DNA of 64,000 nucleotides from Bacteroidaceae bacterium (GCA_024699495.1 JAILPK010000037.1:1-64000); one strand, 5' to 3'; counted from the stretch's first letter, positions 28,481 to 38,616 are shown. A program made the numbers and translations. Notes: generated from the letters alone by a model not told the origin.

Positions 28481-31333
28481 CTACTTCGAGGTTCCATTGA
28501 GGATTACCCGTACGCGGTTGCCGTCCTTAAGCACTTTCTTAGCCAGTCGTTTCATATCTGCATTCCCAGTAGCCGTCACGACAGCTTTATAATTCTTGAA
28601 TGGGTCGTATTTGCGATAGTCCATCGCCATAATGCGGTTCATCCAGAAGCTGTTCTCGCGCAAGTTCTGGTCATATGTCTTTAGCAGATATTCCTTAGCC
28701 TTATTGATGTCCTCCTCAGCTACGCCATTAGCTGCCACATCTTCCATCACCTGCTGAACAATAATTGCCGTAGTGTCGGCCAGAGCAGGTTTGAGCGGGA
28801 ATACTGTAACGACAGAGTATTGAGGTTTGTCAGCGGCATCACGACTGATTTCAGCTTCAGCCTGAGTGCTGTAAGCAGCGCCGAGTTCTTCGCGTATCTT
28901 ACGCAGATAAATAGTGCTGAGGCACTGTCCGAAGATATCCATCTGCACTTCATTCTCAACTGACATCTTAATCGGTCCGTTCCACATAGACACCATATAC
29001 ACCATCGGGTTCTCCATCTTCTTCTGATAACTGTTCGTGACAGCACCCTTGTGCATACGCATCTTGCTGTCGGAAGCCTTGTCTTTACGCTTCACCTGAG
29101 GAAGTGTAGCCAGATATTTGCATGAGAGCTCACGAATCTTTGCCTCGTCAATATTGCCAATGAATTGGAATGTAAAGTCAGAGGCATCGGCAAAACGCTC
29201 GTGATAGATCTGCAGGATACGGTCATAATTGATTTTGTCAATATCGCTCTCCTTCAGCGGCCATACGTGCCAGTCGTGATCATACACAGTCATTCTAATA
29301 CTGTCATTGAAGCTCGAAAGAGGGTTGGCATCCTTGTTGCGGAGTTGTTCACGATAGCTGTCCTTGAAGCTTTCTACAGCCTCATCGTCACGCTCCAATG
29401 GTTGGAAATGGAGATAAATCAATTCGAACAGGGTATTTACATCCTTAACGCTCGATGACCCGTGAAGGCCTTCGGAGCGGGCGCTGATGTTAGGACCGCA
29501 GCTTACTTGCTTACCTGCCAATGCCTTACCCAACTCAATGCGTGTGAATCCGCCTATCTTAGACGAAGCGATGACATTGCTCAGCACCGCCTGGTTGATG
29601 CGGTCTGCATAACCGTATTTGCCCAAACCACCTTCACTCCATGCGTTCATCCGGATTTCATCATCCTTGAAGTCAGTCTTCTTCATAATAACACGCACTC
29701 CGTTGGAGAGAGTCAACACTTTGGTTTCAAACGGGCCAGCCGTCTCTTTCTTTATTGTGCCTGCAGGAGGCAGATTCTCAACCAGCGGACCAGTCTTTAC
29801 GTTGTCAATCCAAGGCTCAAGCTGCATCTTCTGGGCTTCGTGGATGGTATTCAAAAGCATCTCCTCAGAGGGAACTTCAAAGCCCTCTTTTTCTGGGGTC
29901 ATAGCCAACACAACAAGATTACTGTCACTGTGGCTTACCAAAGATGCGAAGACCTGATTCAGCTGCTGAACACCCAAATTAGGCATCAGCTGTTGTGCCA
30001 ACTGGTATTCCATCTCGATGCCGGGGATTGCATCGTTATCGAGGAAAGCACGCACATATTCGCGACAATAAGGATTGCTTCTCTGCTTTGCACGGTCATT
30101 GAAGAGTTTCTCCAAATGACTCAAAATTTCCATTTTTGTACGATCCAACTCGCCTTGGGTGAATCCGTGCATATAGGCACGATAAACCTCTGCAAGAACA
30201 GCCTTAACAGCATCGGCTGCACGTCCCTGCTTGGGTGAAACTCCGACATTAAATGACTCCGTCACTTTGGAAGAAACAATAAATTCGCCGTCATCCACAT
30301 CTGCACCATTATAAGGACATTCTGGTTTCAAAGACAGCTCGTTAAGACGTTGGTTCAGAATACTGATTGCCACGTTCTTCATAAACTTCTCTACATATAC
30401 GCCGAAAGTATTGTTCAGGCTGTCAGGAGTAGCGGGGTGTTTCCACATCAGGCTTATGCTCTGTGAAGTGAGTTCCACGTCCTTGTCACTAACCACGATA
30501 GCCTCGGCATTGTCCGGAACACCAATATACTCACGTGTAGCCAAAGGTTTAGGCAGTTCTATCGGGCCAAAGAGGGCCTTTATCTTCTGCTCAATCTTGT
30601 CCACATCAATATCTCCGACCACAATAATACCCTGAAGGTCGGGACGATACCACTTGTGATAATAAGCGCGAAGCGTGTCGGGCGGGAAATTCATCACCAC
30701 ATCCATTGTGCCTATAGGAAGGCGATAGCCAAAGCGGCTTTCACTCATCAGACGGGGCAGTTGACGCTCAAAGATACGCATCGCACCGCTTGAACGCATG
30801 CGCCATTCTTCCTGAATCACGGGGCGTTCCTTGTCGATCTCCTCTGTTGTGAGCAACAAGTCATGGCTCCAATCATGCAGGATAAGCAACACACTATCCA
30901 CTGTAGATTCACGGGCCACAGGAACAGAGTTGATGTTATAAACCGTCTCTTCGACGCTGGTGTAAGCATTAAGCTGTTCGCCGAACTTCACGCCAATGCT
31001 CTCCAGATACTCAATAAGCGAGTTGCCCGGATAACTTGTTGTTCCATTGAAGCACATGTGCTCCAAGAAGTGAGCCAGACCGCGCTGGCTGTCCTGCTCC
31101 TGAATGGAGCCTACCTTCTGTGCGATGTAGAAGTCAGCCTGGCCGGCAGGATACTGATTTTTTCGGATGTAATAAGTGAGGCCATTCTCCAAATGCCCCA
31201 CACGCACTGCCTTATCAACAGGCAACGGCATCAGCATCATCTGCTGTGCCTGAGCCAGCTGTTCCGGGGTCTGTGCATTTACGCCAGCGCTGCATACCAG
31301 AAGCAACGCAAGCATCAGATTTCTCAGTTTCAT
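28481..31333 (-). CDS. M16 family zinc metallopeptidase, exported
   Basis: 950 residues, a duplicated M16 (pitrilysin-like) protein. Signal peptide (1-21, ending VNAQ). The inverted zinc motif HxxEH is His88-Phe-Leu-Glu91-His92 in GLAHFLEHMCFNGT, with the third-ligand region around EIDKERPVIQEEW. The second, inactive half begins near residue 560 (GVRVIMKKTDFKDDEIRMNA). It probably digests peptides in the periplasm. The leader is about 75 bases with a TATCTTTG box at 31409-31416. Confidence 0.95.
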   Translation of the reverse strand: MKLRNLMLALLLVCSAGVNAQTPEQLAQAQQMMLMPLPVDKAVRVGHLENGLTYYIRKNQYPAGQADFYIAQKVGSIQEQDSQRGLAHFLEHMCFNGTTSYPGNSLIEYLESIGVKFGEQLNAYTSVEETVYNINSVPVARESTVDSVLLILHDWSHDLLLTTEEIDKERPVIQEEWRMRSSGAMRIFERQLPRLMSESRFGYRLPIGTMDVVMNFPPDTLRAYYHKWYRPDLQGIIVVGDIDVDKIEQKIKALFGPIELPKPLATREYIGVPDNAEAIVVSDKDVELTSQSISLMWKHPATPDSLNNTFGVYVEKFMKNVAISILNQRLNELSLKPECPYNGADVDDGEFIVSSKVTESFNVGVSPKQGRAADAVKAVLAEVYRAYMHGFTQGELDRTKMEILSHLEKLFNDRAKQRSNPYCREYVRAFLDNDAIPGIEMEYQLAQQLMPNLGVQQLNQVFASLVSHSDSNLVVLAMTPEKEGFEVPSEEMLLNTIHEAQKMQLEPWIDNVKTGPLVENLPPAGTIKKETAGPFETKVLTLSNGVRVIMKKTDFKDDEIRMNAWSEGGLGKYGYADRINQAVLSNVIASSKIGGFTRIELGKALAGKQVSCGPNISARSEGLHGSSSVKDVNTLFELIYLHFQPLERDDEAVESFKDSYREQLRNKDANPLSSFNDSIRMTVYDHDWHVWPLKESDIDKINYDRILQIYHERFADASDFTFQFIGNIDEAKIRELSCKYLATLPQVKRKDKASDSKMRMHKGAVTNSYQKKMENPMVYMVSMWNGPIKMSVENEVQMDIFGQCLSTIYLRKIREELGAAYSTQAEAEISRDAADKPQYSVVTVFPLKPALADTTAIIVQQVMEDVAANGVAEEDINKAKEYLLKTYDQNLRENSFWMNRIMAMDYRKYDPFKNYKAVVTATGNADMKRLAKKVLKDGNRVRVILNGTSK

Positions 31334-31641
31334 TTTAATATATATTTAACAAATAAAGTATTTATCCATATCTATGAGAGCCTTCTCAATCCATGCCATT
31401 TCAATTTGCAAAGATAAGCAAAACTATATAATCATCATAGAAAAATAGCAAAAATTAACTCATCAAGCAAACTAACAATTATCTGACACCAATGGTTTGT
31501 AAGAACAAAACGATACCCAAATACTTGATTTGGCATTAAATAATCATTAGCCGAAGGAGGAAATTATAGGACTTGGACAATTGGTTCCTATCTTCAGATC
31601 GTTGATTCTGAGGCTATATCTATATGATTAGGTATAACACA
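31334..31641. other. Intergenic region with M16 gene promoter
   Basis: 308 bases, A/T rich. It holds a minus strand TATCTTTG (31409-31416), a likely -7 element for the M16 gene, without a clear TTTG at the expected distance. I see no terminator of good quality for the HAD gene at 31642 and no RNA gene. Confidence 0.5.
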
Positions 31642-32421
31642 TCACGATAAGAGAAGAGGTATTAGTTGCTTGAAGTCATCAATAATAGCTGTAGGCAAGG
31701 TTTCATCAATTTGTTCATTACCCCACCCGATACCCCTGTACCAAACGGTTTGGCATCCGGCTGCTCTGGCAGGAACAATATCTTTTGAAAAACTGTCTCC
31801 CACCACTACTACGTCCTGAGCAGGAACACCGAGGGCAATGACACCAAGTTGGAAGATACGCGGGTCTGGTTTTCTCACTCCTACTACAGCTGACTCTATG
31901 ATATGGCTGAAATAAGGACGCAGGCCAAAGTCTGTAAGTATAGCCTGAATATTTCCATAGAAGTTACTGACGAGACATAGCGGGTAGCGCTCTGCAAGAG
32001 CAGCAAGGACAGGTCGACAGACATCCAGTACCTTCTGCACATAACCATAGCAATATGTTGCCACGGCATCAGCAGCGCATTTGCGGGTTGAGGGCACGAG
32101 CTGAAGCGAGGATGAGTGGGCAGACGGCTCCACGTGGGGTGGCGTCACTGAAGAGCCGGGAATCCACCAACCATTGTCCTCGAGGAAGGCGATTTCTATA
32201 TCCGCCTTTATCCTAAGCAAGTCGAGCATATTGTGTTGGGGCTGAATCAAAGGCATACGTGCCAAGGTACGCTCTGCGTGAACATAAGCCTCGCGGAACT
32301 GTTCCTTGGACACAATTATATCAGATGCCTGAAAGGCTTCCCAGAGCACTTCGCTCCAATGGACACTGGCCGTGTCTATAGTGCCTCCGTAGTCAAAGAT
32401 TATTGCTGTTGGTGACTTCAC
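31642..32421 (-). CDS. HAD-superfamily hydrolase, last gene of the headgroup cluster
   Basis: 259 residues. Motif I is IFDYGGTID: the nucleophile Asp10 is present but the usual second Asp (D+2) is Gly12. Motif II is in LCLVSNFYGN, motif III lysine in GVRKPDPRIFQLG, motif IV in VVVGDSFSKDI. Members of this branch act on small phosphorylated molecules. It lies 30 bases after the CDP-alcohol phosphotransferase gene, so removing a phosphate from that enzyme's product is a reasonable guess, not shown by the sequence. Confidence 0.85.
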   Translation of the reverse strand: MKSPTAIIFDYGGTIDTASVHWSEVLWEAFQASDIIVSKEQFREAYVHAERTLARMPLIQPQHNMLDLLRIKADIEIAFLEDNGWWIPGSSVTPPHVEPSAHSSSLQLVPSTRKCAADAVATYCYGYVQKVLDVCRPVLAALAERYPLCLVSNFYGNIQAILTDFGLRPYFSHIIESAVVGVRKPDPRIFQLGVIALGVPAQDVVVVGDSFSKDIVPARAAGCQTVWYRGIGWGNEQIDETLPTAIIDDFKQLIPLLLS

Positions 32422-32451
32422 TGTGAAAAAACCATTTATAATGAAACCATC

Positions 32452-33408
32452 TTATGCACGTTCCAGCTCATCTGCCCAACGCCGGCAGAAAGACTCATGC
32501 TGATGGCGCATATGAAAATAAATTAAAGAGAGGACAGTTATCTCGAATGCCCACCACAACCAAGGTTCGTCTATGAGAACGGCTATATAAAGAGCTGCTG
32601 CGCGGGTGTTGAAGGTGAGGATATTGGTCCATTTCATCAGCGGAAGGCTCAAAGCGCGGAAGCGGTCTCGAACCTCCTGCGGGTAATGGCCATTGTATTT
32701 GGCTTTAAGCAGACGATAAAAGCGTTGGAATTGAGGTGAAGCCAGCTCTTGTGTGTGGGTGTAATTCACATAAAACCACTGGAATACCTTTTCAATCAGA
32801 TGACCGCGCCAAGGCATAGCTTCGTATTTGGCCTTCTGCTCTGCATAGTTGTCGAACTCGCTACCTCCGTCGCCTTTGAGGAAGAAGAGGTGAATATTGC
32901 GGTAATAGTCAGCCAATTGACATTGATATGTATGGCAGATAAGGCCGCTGACGGCGGCTGTGGCGAAAGTCCACCAGCCCCATGTGTAATCAGGGAAGAA
33001 GGGAATGGGCTTGTCAAATAGCCGCAGACAAATAAAAAAGTAAATAGGAATGAACCATACGTCTGACGAAGCCCCGTCGAGAATGCGTCCAAGGGGAGTC
33101 TTCTGCCCTGTCATTCGGGCTAACTGGCCATCGGCGCTGTCATAATGATTAGCCCATACGAGTAGCAGCACTCCCACTATATTAATAATTAGTCCGTTAG
33201 TTGTGTCGGCATCCCACCAGAAACAGACTCCGGCGGCAACGCCTAGCACCATGGAAATGACGGTTACGGTGTTTGGGTGAACTCCGAGACGGGCAAACAG
33301 TAATGCCCAACGGTATCCGATAGGGCGGTTGAACACTTTATCAAACCATTCTTCTGTGTCTTGAGACTTGTAAGTTGAGGTTATTGACGGTGTGGACATG
33401 ATAGACAA
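32452..33408 (-). CDS. CDP-alcohol phosphatidyltransferase family membrane enzyme
   Basis: 318 residues, several hydrophobic helices. The catalytic signature is visible: Asp90, Asp93-Gly94, Ala97-Arg98, Gly107, Asp111 and Asp116 (DSADGQLARMTG, LGRILDGASSD). The last two aspartates are separated by four residues instead of the usual three. It transfers an alcohol phosphate from a CDP-activated donor to a hydroxyl acceptor in the membrane. The N-terminal RPIGYRWALLFARLGVHPN resembles Bacteroidetes proteins next to nucleotidyltransferases, as here. Donor and acceptor are not known. Confidence 0.88.
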   Translation of the reverse strand: MSIMSTPSITSTYKSQDTEEWFDKVFNRPIGYRWALLFARLGVHPNTVTVISMVLGVAAGVCFWWDADTTNGLIINIVGVLLLVWANHYDSADGQLARMTGQKTPLGRILDGASSDVWFIPIYFFICLRLFDKPIPFFPDYTWGWWTFATAAVSGLICHTYQCQLADYYRNIHLFFLKGDGGSEFDNYAEQKAKYEAMPWRGHLIEKVFQWFYVNYTHTQELASPQFQRFYRLLKAKYNGHYPQEVRDRFRALSLPLMKWTNILTFNTRAAALYIAVLIDEPWLWWAFEITVLSLIYFHMRHQHESFCRRWADELERA

Positions 33409-33466
33409 TAAATAATTTGTTGTATTATTGGTTTTAAATTTATAACTATAAAATATGTCGCAAGGA

Positions 33467-34324
33467 TTAAGAAACCACTATGTGGGCTATTGCTTTAGCT
33501 GCGGCATCACGGCAACGGCTGAAACTGGGCCAGTCATTGAAGTCTATTATAACAAAGGACCCATCAGACTTAACTATAGCATCACCGCCATATACCGGAG
33601 TGGAGAGAGCATTAGAGAGACGTTCACACCCATCTTGCAGCAGTTGTGGATTGAAATCAAAATGGCTCGGTGCCCCATTGGCTGCTTCCAGACCAAACTT
33701 GCTATGAGAAGGATCGGCATAATCCCAATCAAAGAAACCAATGCCAGCAACACCATAGAACTTCACGAGATCACCCTGTACATGAGCAGTGCAGAGGACG
33801 GACTTTTCTCCCCGGGCATGAAACTGTTGCAGAGCAGACTCTGCCTCGTGAGAATCGTGCACCATGACTACATCCTCCCGCACTTGAGAGTAGCCTTTGT
33901 CCCTCTTCATCCAGAATGGGAAGGTGGGAATAAAGGACTCTTGCAGGGATGCCGTGGTATTGAGAACGTATGTCTCTGGCATCAAAATGCCACACCGCAG
34001 CATAGCTTCGTTGACACAGCTACGCTCAGAACAGAGCAGTACGCCACGGCCCGGATTAACACATCTACGGCTACTCCAGACATGATCGCTGCTAAGGAAT
34101 TGCAGCACATCAGTATTACGTGACATAGAGAAAACTGCACTGGCACCACGCCCTCCAGATTCTTTTTCTTTGGTTAGAATATCTATGGCGTGTTCGTCGT
34201 CGGTTAGGACAATTTCGTGCCCCATCGCCTCCAAACGGGTTGCCACGGCCTCGAAGATGGCTGAGTCTGCATCCCTCATATTAGGAGAGAATTGCACATC
34301 ACGTCTTATACCTATAATTCTCAT
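33467..34324 (-). CDS. ATP-grasp-like protein
   Basis: 285 residues. The N-terminal part is Rossmann-like (RIIGIRRDVQFSPN, GHEIVLTDDEHAIDIL). The C-terminal part has ATP-grasp traits: a lysine in PFWMKRDKGYSQV, then GGDAIVKSDGSFVIIDFNDW with the acidic and Asn residues that bind Mg-ATP. ATP-grasp enzymes are ligases or kinases (including inositol phosphate kinases). Its start shares one base with the stop of the nucleotidyltransferase gene, so the two are translated together. Specific reaction unknown. Confidence 0.75.
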   Translation of the reverse strand: MRIIGIRRDVQFSPNMRDADSAIFEAVATRLEAMGHEIVLTDDEHAIDILTKEKESGGRGASAVFSMSRNTDVLQFLSSDHVWSSRRCVNPGRGVLLCSERSCVNEAMLRCGILMPETYVLNTTASLQESFIPTFPFWMKRDKGYSQVREDVVMVHDSHEAESALQQFHARGEKSVLCTAHVQGDLVKFYGVAGIGFFDWDYADPSHSKFGLEAANGAPSHFDFNPQLLQDGCERLSNALSTPVYGGDAIVKSDGSFVIIDFNDWPSFSRCRDAAAKAIAHIVVS

Positions 34325-35172
34325 TAGAGTGGTTTATTGGTTGTAAGGAATGCCTCAGCCTTGATGATATCACTGGCATGATCCACATCAAGTATCTTAG
34401 TAAAGGGACAGGCTTTGAGATGCAGGCCATCACTGACGAGAGCCCGCTGGAAATTACGCATCCGGCTCTGCCCGCTTTCTATACAGCGACAAAGAGTCGG
34501 GAATGCCGCATCTGTGAGACAATATATTCCGCCAGATATAAACCGGCACACCGAAATGCCATCCTTTCCAGCAGTACTTTGGGAAAACTGATCATAAGAA
34601 TCGTGAAACCCTGTTATACTTAAATCAGGGGCTGTGGAAACCCATAGTGGTTTCTCGTCATCCACAAAATCAGTCACAGCCATCAGACCGTCAACTGTTG
34701 GTACGTAAGGCTCGCTGTCCACCGCCACTCGCGATGACGACTGCGGATTGGCAGCAAGGTCAGTTTTTTCAGACGTAAATGCAGTTGCCGAATGCCCTTC
34801 CGGTTCGGAGAAAGAATGGATATACTCCCTAAATTCGTCTTCGCGGAATATGGTATCAACAGTGGTGAGGCAGAAGCGCCCCTTTCCGAGCAAAGGCATT
34901 AGCTCATAGAAGCTATGCATTGACGAAGGTGTGGTTTTGACAATAACTTGCAGTATGGGGTCATTGGACTGCAACTGACGCAAGTGCTCCTTGGTGAGCG
35001 GTGTCAGGTTATTGGTTATGATGGTGATGGACTCTGCTTCACAGCTGTGGAATATGCGAATCAGGCGATCAATCATCGGTTCCCCCAAGAGTGGGACCAA
35101 AGGTTTGGGCTGAGCGATGCCCTCTTCTGCCAGACGGGAACCTTCGCCCGCTGCGAGTATAGCGAATTTCAT
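34324..35172 (-). CDS. Sugar/polyol-phosphate nucleotidyltransferase
   Basis: 282 residues. The nucleotidyltransferase signature is at the N-terminus: FAILAAGEGSRLAEEG followed by PKPLVPLLGEPMI. The metal-binding Asp lies in LTTVDTIF. It is expected to make an NDP-activated alcohol from an NTP and a phosphorylated substrate; next to a CDP-alcohol phosphotransferase, CTP is the likely nucleotide. This pairing resembles the inositol-1-phosphate cytidylyltransferase plus CDP-inositol transferase pairs of archaea and thermophiles. Substrate identity is inference. Confidence 0.85.
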   Translation of the reverse strand: MKFAILAAGEGSRLAEEGIAQPKPLVPLLGEPMIDRLIRIFHSCEAESITIITNNLTPLTKEHLRQLQSNDPILQVIVKTTPSSMHSFYELMPLLGKGRFCLTTVDTIFREDEFREYIHSFSEPEGHSATAFTSEKTDLAANPQSSSRVAVDSEPYVPTVDGLMAVTDFVDDEKPLWVSTAPDLSITGFHDSYDQFSQSTAGKDGISVCRFISGGIYCLTDAAFPTLCRCIESGQSRMRNFQRALVSDGLHLKACPFTKILDVDHASDIIKAEAFLTTNKPL

Positions 35173-35201
35173 TTGAATCTAAATGTGATTACTTTACTTA
35201 T

Positions 35202-36209
35202 TTACTTATCTTTTGTAGGGCAAACTTTTATCAGAGCGAGCCCAACGGCCATCCAGAACAATTCCCGAACGCGGCTAATTATTGAGATGAACAGTCCTAT
35301 CTCATTGGTCATTCCCATTTGTGCTGTGGACATAGCGAAACCACCTTCACGGCCACCCATCTGCATCGGGATGAAGAAGAGCATATTGGCAAATAGAGAG
35401 GTAAAGGCCAAAATAAGGACACAATGGATGTATGTAAGGAATGAAGCCCCATCGGCATCAAAGATGAGCAGCATAAAGAATATCTCCAACGCTTGCATCA
35501 TGCGGCCGAAATATTCAAGAGCAAGAGAGATATAGAAACTGCGACTACTCTGTCCCATAAGGGCTGCAATCTGCCCATCAATCCGTTGCAACGATTCTGC
35601 ATGGGTCTCTTCAAAACGTTGGGCCCAGTTGCGTAACCCTGGTATGTGGCACAAAGTGCGAATCAATTTTACCATCATTCCATTCTTATACCCCTTAACG
35701 AAAAGGTAGATGCCAGCAAAACAAAATAATGCAACCAACGCAAGCAAAATGGCTATGCCGGACTGGAAAGGCATAAACAAAAGATAGAGAACAACTCCAG
35801 TCAGCCAAAACCAGAAATGACTGAAAATATGCATCATGGCAAAAAGCACCACAGATGAAGTGGCACGCTGAGCACCAACTACCGGAGTCATTTCGATTAT
35901 CTTATATGGCTCTCCTCCGAGAAGGCCTACTGGGGTAGCTGAATTCAGGGCAAATCCTGATATCGTAATCTTCAGGATACGTACGAAAGAGATGTTTACT
36001 TCACCACTCTCCCGTAAGATGACGAGCCATGCGAAGGCATTCATCGTATAAAGAATAAGCCACAGACCGATTACGGCAAACAGCCAATAACCAGCACGGC
36101 AGATATCAGCCCACAGTTGCCGGAAACTTACCTCGAAAGTCAACAGCATGATTACCACTGCTGCGAGACCAATAAAAAACAGGATATTGCGTATTGTTCC
36201 CTTTTTCAT
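35202..36209 (-). CDS. LPG-synthase/flippase-type integral membrane protein
   Basis: 335 residues from MKKGTIRNILFFIGLAAVVI, with about eight hydrophobic helices. Motifs typical of the UPF0104 / lysylphosphatidylglycerol-synthase TM family: ALNSATPVGLLGGEPYKI, and PIQMGGREGGFAMS-like near the end. Family members flip or transfer groups to lipids. It is first in the five-gene cluster, 29 bases before the nucleotidyltransferase gene. The frame is open to 36446 but a promoter -7 box lies just 5 bases before the ATG at 36209, supporting this start. Confidence 0.85.
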   Translation of the reverse strand: MKKGTIRNILFFIGLAAVVIMLLTFEVSFRQLWADICRAGYWLFAVIGLWLILYTMNAFAWLVILRESGEVNISFVRILKITISGFALNSATPVGLLGGEPYKIIEMTPVVGAQRATSSVVLFAMMHIFSHFWFWLTGVVLYLLFMPFQSGIAILLALVALFCFAGIYLFVKGYKNGMMVKLIRTLCHIPGLRNWAQRFEETHAESLQRIDGQIAALMGQSSRSFYISLALEYFGRMMQALEIFFMLLIFDADGASFLTYIHCVLILAFTSLFANMLFFIPMQMGGREGGFAMSTAQMGMTNEIGLFISIISRVRELFWMAVGLALIKVCPTKDK

Positions 36210-36214
36210 GGCCG

Positions 36215-36222
36215 CAAAGGTA
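36215..36222 (-). promoter_or_regulatory. -7 element of the headgroup-lipid cluster
   Basis: Minus strand TACCTTTG ending 5 bases before the ATG at 36209. No TTTG is seen at -33. The transcription start would fall at or next to the start codon, so the mRNA may be leaderless. Confidence 0.5.
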
Positions 36223-36282
36223 CACATTAATTTATAAATAACATACCTAAATACCCATAAAAGATGATTTAGCGCTTCTTCT

Positions 36283-36313
36283 TTTGCTATTAAACAGAAA
36301 ATAACTACCTTTG
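36283..36313 (+). promoter_or_regulatory. Promoter of pflB
   Basis: TTTG (36283-36286), 19 bases, TACCTTTG (36306-36313). The leader to the pflB ATG is about 50 bases, A rich. Confidence 0.75.
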
Positions 36314-36369
36314 CGCCGCAAAAAAATATAAAAGTAACAAGATTTTTTAATTTACCACAAATCCCGCTT

Positions 36370-38616
36370 ATGAGAGAAGAATGGAGAGGGTTCCAAGGAA
36401 CCAAATGGATTGATGAAGTCAATGTCCGCGATTTCATCCAGAACAATTACACCCCTTATGACGGAGACGAGAGTTTCCTTACCGGCCCGACAGATGCCAC
36501 CAACACGCTTTGGGGCAAGTTACAGGAACTGCAGCGCCAAGAAAGAGCCAAGGGCGGAGTACTTGACATGGAGACCGAGGTGGTATCAAGCATGACCGCT
36601 TACGGCCCCGGGTATATAGATCCAGAAACCAAAGAGCTTGAGCAGATAGTCGGCCTCCAAACTGACAAGCCTCTGAAACGTGCCTTTATGCCGTATGGTG
36701 GTATTAAGATGGCTGAACAAGCCTGCACTACATACGGATACAAGCCATCTGACAAGCTTCACGAAATATTTACCAAGTACTGCAAGACTCACAACGACGG
36801 CGTATTTGATGCATACACAGACGAGATGAAGCGAGTGCGCCACAACCACATACTCACCGGCCTGCCTGACACTTACGGACGTGGGCGCATTGTGGGTGAT
36901 TACCGCCGTGTAGCACTGTATGGTATCGATTTCCTGATTGAGCAGAAGGAAATTGACAAATACAATTGCGGAAAGCGCCAGATGAGCGAGGATATAATCC
37001 GTCTGCGCGAGGAAATCTCCATGCAAATCAAAGCCTTGAAGGAGATGAAAAAAATGGCTGAAATCTATGGTTATGATATTAGCCAGCCTGCCAAGAACGC
37101 GAAGGAAGCTGTTCAGTGGCTGTATTTCGGATACCTCGCTGCCATCAAAACCCAAAATGGTGCGGCAATGTCAGTTGGTCGCGTTTCCACTTTCCTGGAT
37201 ATTTATATTACCCGTGACCTTAAAGAAGGCACACTTACAGAAATGGAGGCACAAGAACTGATTGACCATCTGGTAATGAAGTTCCGCATGGTAAAATTCG
37301 CCCGTATTCCATCATATAACGAAGTATTTTCTGGTGACCCTGTCTGGGCAACTCTCGAAGTGGCCGGCATTGGTCAGGACGGCCGCCACCAAGTAACAAA
37401 GAACTGTTTCCGTTTCCTCCATACTTTGGAGAATATGGGACCTTCTCCCGAACCGAACCTCACCGTTCTCTATTCACCGCGTTTGCCGGAAAGTTTCAAG
37501 CGCTATGCAGCTTGGATATCCGTCAAAACAAGTTCTATACAATATGAGAATGACGAAGTTATGCGCCCCATTTGGGGAGACGATTACAGCATCTGCTGTT
37601 GTGTCAGCGCGACACAAACTGGCAAGGAGATGCAATTCTTCGGTGCACGTGCCAATATGGCCAAGACTTTGCTCTACGCTATCAACGGCGGCGTGGATGC
37701 CAAGACACGCGAACAGTGCGGCCCGAGATTCCGTCCCATCACAAGCGAATACCTCACTTGGGAAGAACTTGAGCCGCGTTTCCGCGATATGTTGGAGTGG
37801 CTTGCTGATATTTATGTCAACACACTGAACCTGATTCATTACATGCATGACAAATACTTCTATGAAGCCGCAGAGATGGCACTCATAGATACTGACGTGC
37901 GTCGCACATTTGCCACTGGCATTGCTGGTTTCAGCCATGTTATTGACAGCATCTGTGCCGTGAAGTACGCTAAGGTCAAGATTATACGTGACGAGACAGG
38001 CTTCAATGTGGACTATGTCACCGAAGGGGACTATCCACGCTATGGTAATGACGATGACCGTGCTGACGAAGTCGGTTTATGGGTATTGAAGACCTTCTTG
38101 GCCAAAATCAAGCGCCATCACACCTATCGCAATGCCGAACCGACCACGTCTATCCTCACCATAACATCCAACGTGGTTTACGGAAAGTATACAGGAAATC
38201 TGCCCGATGGCCGACGTGCCGGAGCACCTCTCTCTCCTGGAGCGAATCCCAGTTATGGTGCTGAAAAGAACGGATTGCTTGCTTCGCTGAACAGTGTGGC
38301 CAAAATCCCGTATGAATATGCTTTAGACGGCATATCCAACACTCAGACTATAGCTCCGAGCACCCTTGGTCACAATGACGAAGAACGAGCCAACACATTG
38401 GTGAGAGTTATGGACGGTTATTTCACCAAGGGCGCACACCACCTCAACGTTAATGTTTTTGGTGTTGACAAGCTTCTTGACGCGATGGAACATCCGGAGA
38501 AGCCTGAATATGCGAACTTCACTATCCGCGTCAGCGGTTATGCAGTGAAATTCATAGATCTCACACACGAGCAACAACTGGATGTAATTGCACGCAGTGC
38601 TCATGAGAAGATGTAA
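36370..38616 (+). CDS. pflB: Formate C-acetyltransferase (pyruvate formate-lyase)
   Basis: 748 residues. It converts pyruvate and CoA to formate and acetyl-CoA in anaerobic fermentation. Active-site cysteines are Cys410-Cys411 in [12 protein letters not shown]; the glycyl radical site is Gly723 in [10 protein letters not shown]. The start [20 protein letters not shown] is typical of the true PFL. Its activase pflA overlaps the 3' end, so both are expressed together from the promoter at 36283-36313. Confidence 0.98.
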   Translation: MREEWRGFQGTKWIDEVNVRDFIQNNYTPYDGDESFLTGPTDATNTLWGKLQELQRQERAKGGVLDMETEVVSSMTAYGPGYIDPETKELEQIVGLQTDKPLKRAFMPYGGIKMAEQACTTYGYKPSDKLHEIFTKYCKTHNDGVFDAYTDEMKRVRHNHILTGLPDTYGRGRIVGDYRRVALYGIDFLIEQKEIDKYNCGKRQMSEDIIRLREEISMQIKALKEMKKMAEIYGYDISQPAKNAKEAVQWLYFGYLAAIKTQNGAAMSVGRVSTFLDIYITRDLKEGTLTEMEAQELIDHLVMKFRMVKFARIPSYNEVFSGDPVWATLEVAGIGQDGRHQVTKNCFRFLHTLENMGPSPEPNLTVLYSPRLPESFKRYAAWISVKTSSIQYENDEVMRPIWGDDYSICCCVSATQTGKEMQFFGARANMAKTLLYAINGGVDAKTREQCGPRFRPITSEYLTWEELEPRFRDMLEWLADIYVNTLNLIHYMHDKYFYEAAEMALIDTDVRRTFATGIAGFSHVIDSICAVKYAKVKIIRDETGFNVDYVTEGDYPRYGNDDDRADEVGLWVLKTFLAKIKRHHTYRNAEPTTSILTITSNVVYGKYTGNLPDGRRAGAPLSPGANPSYGAEKNGLLASLNSVAKIPYEYALDGISNTQTIAPSTLGHNDEERANTLVRVMDGYFTKGAHHLNVNVFGVDKLLDAMEHPEKPEYANFTIRVSGYAVKFIDLTHEQQLDVIARSAHEKM

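Noticed and set aside
33455-34123. 222-codon plus frame opposite the ATP-grasp gene
   Set aside because: Shadow frame; the minus gene fits the operon spacing and has ATP-grasp motifs.
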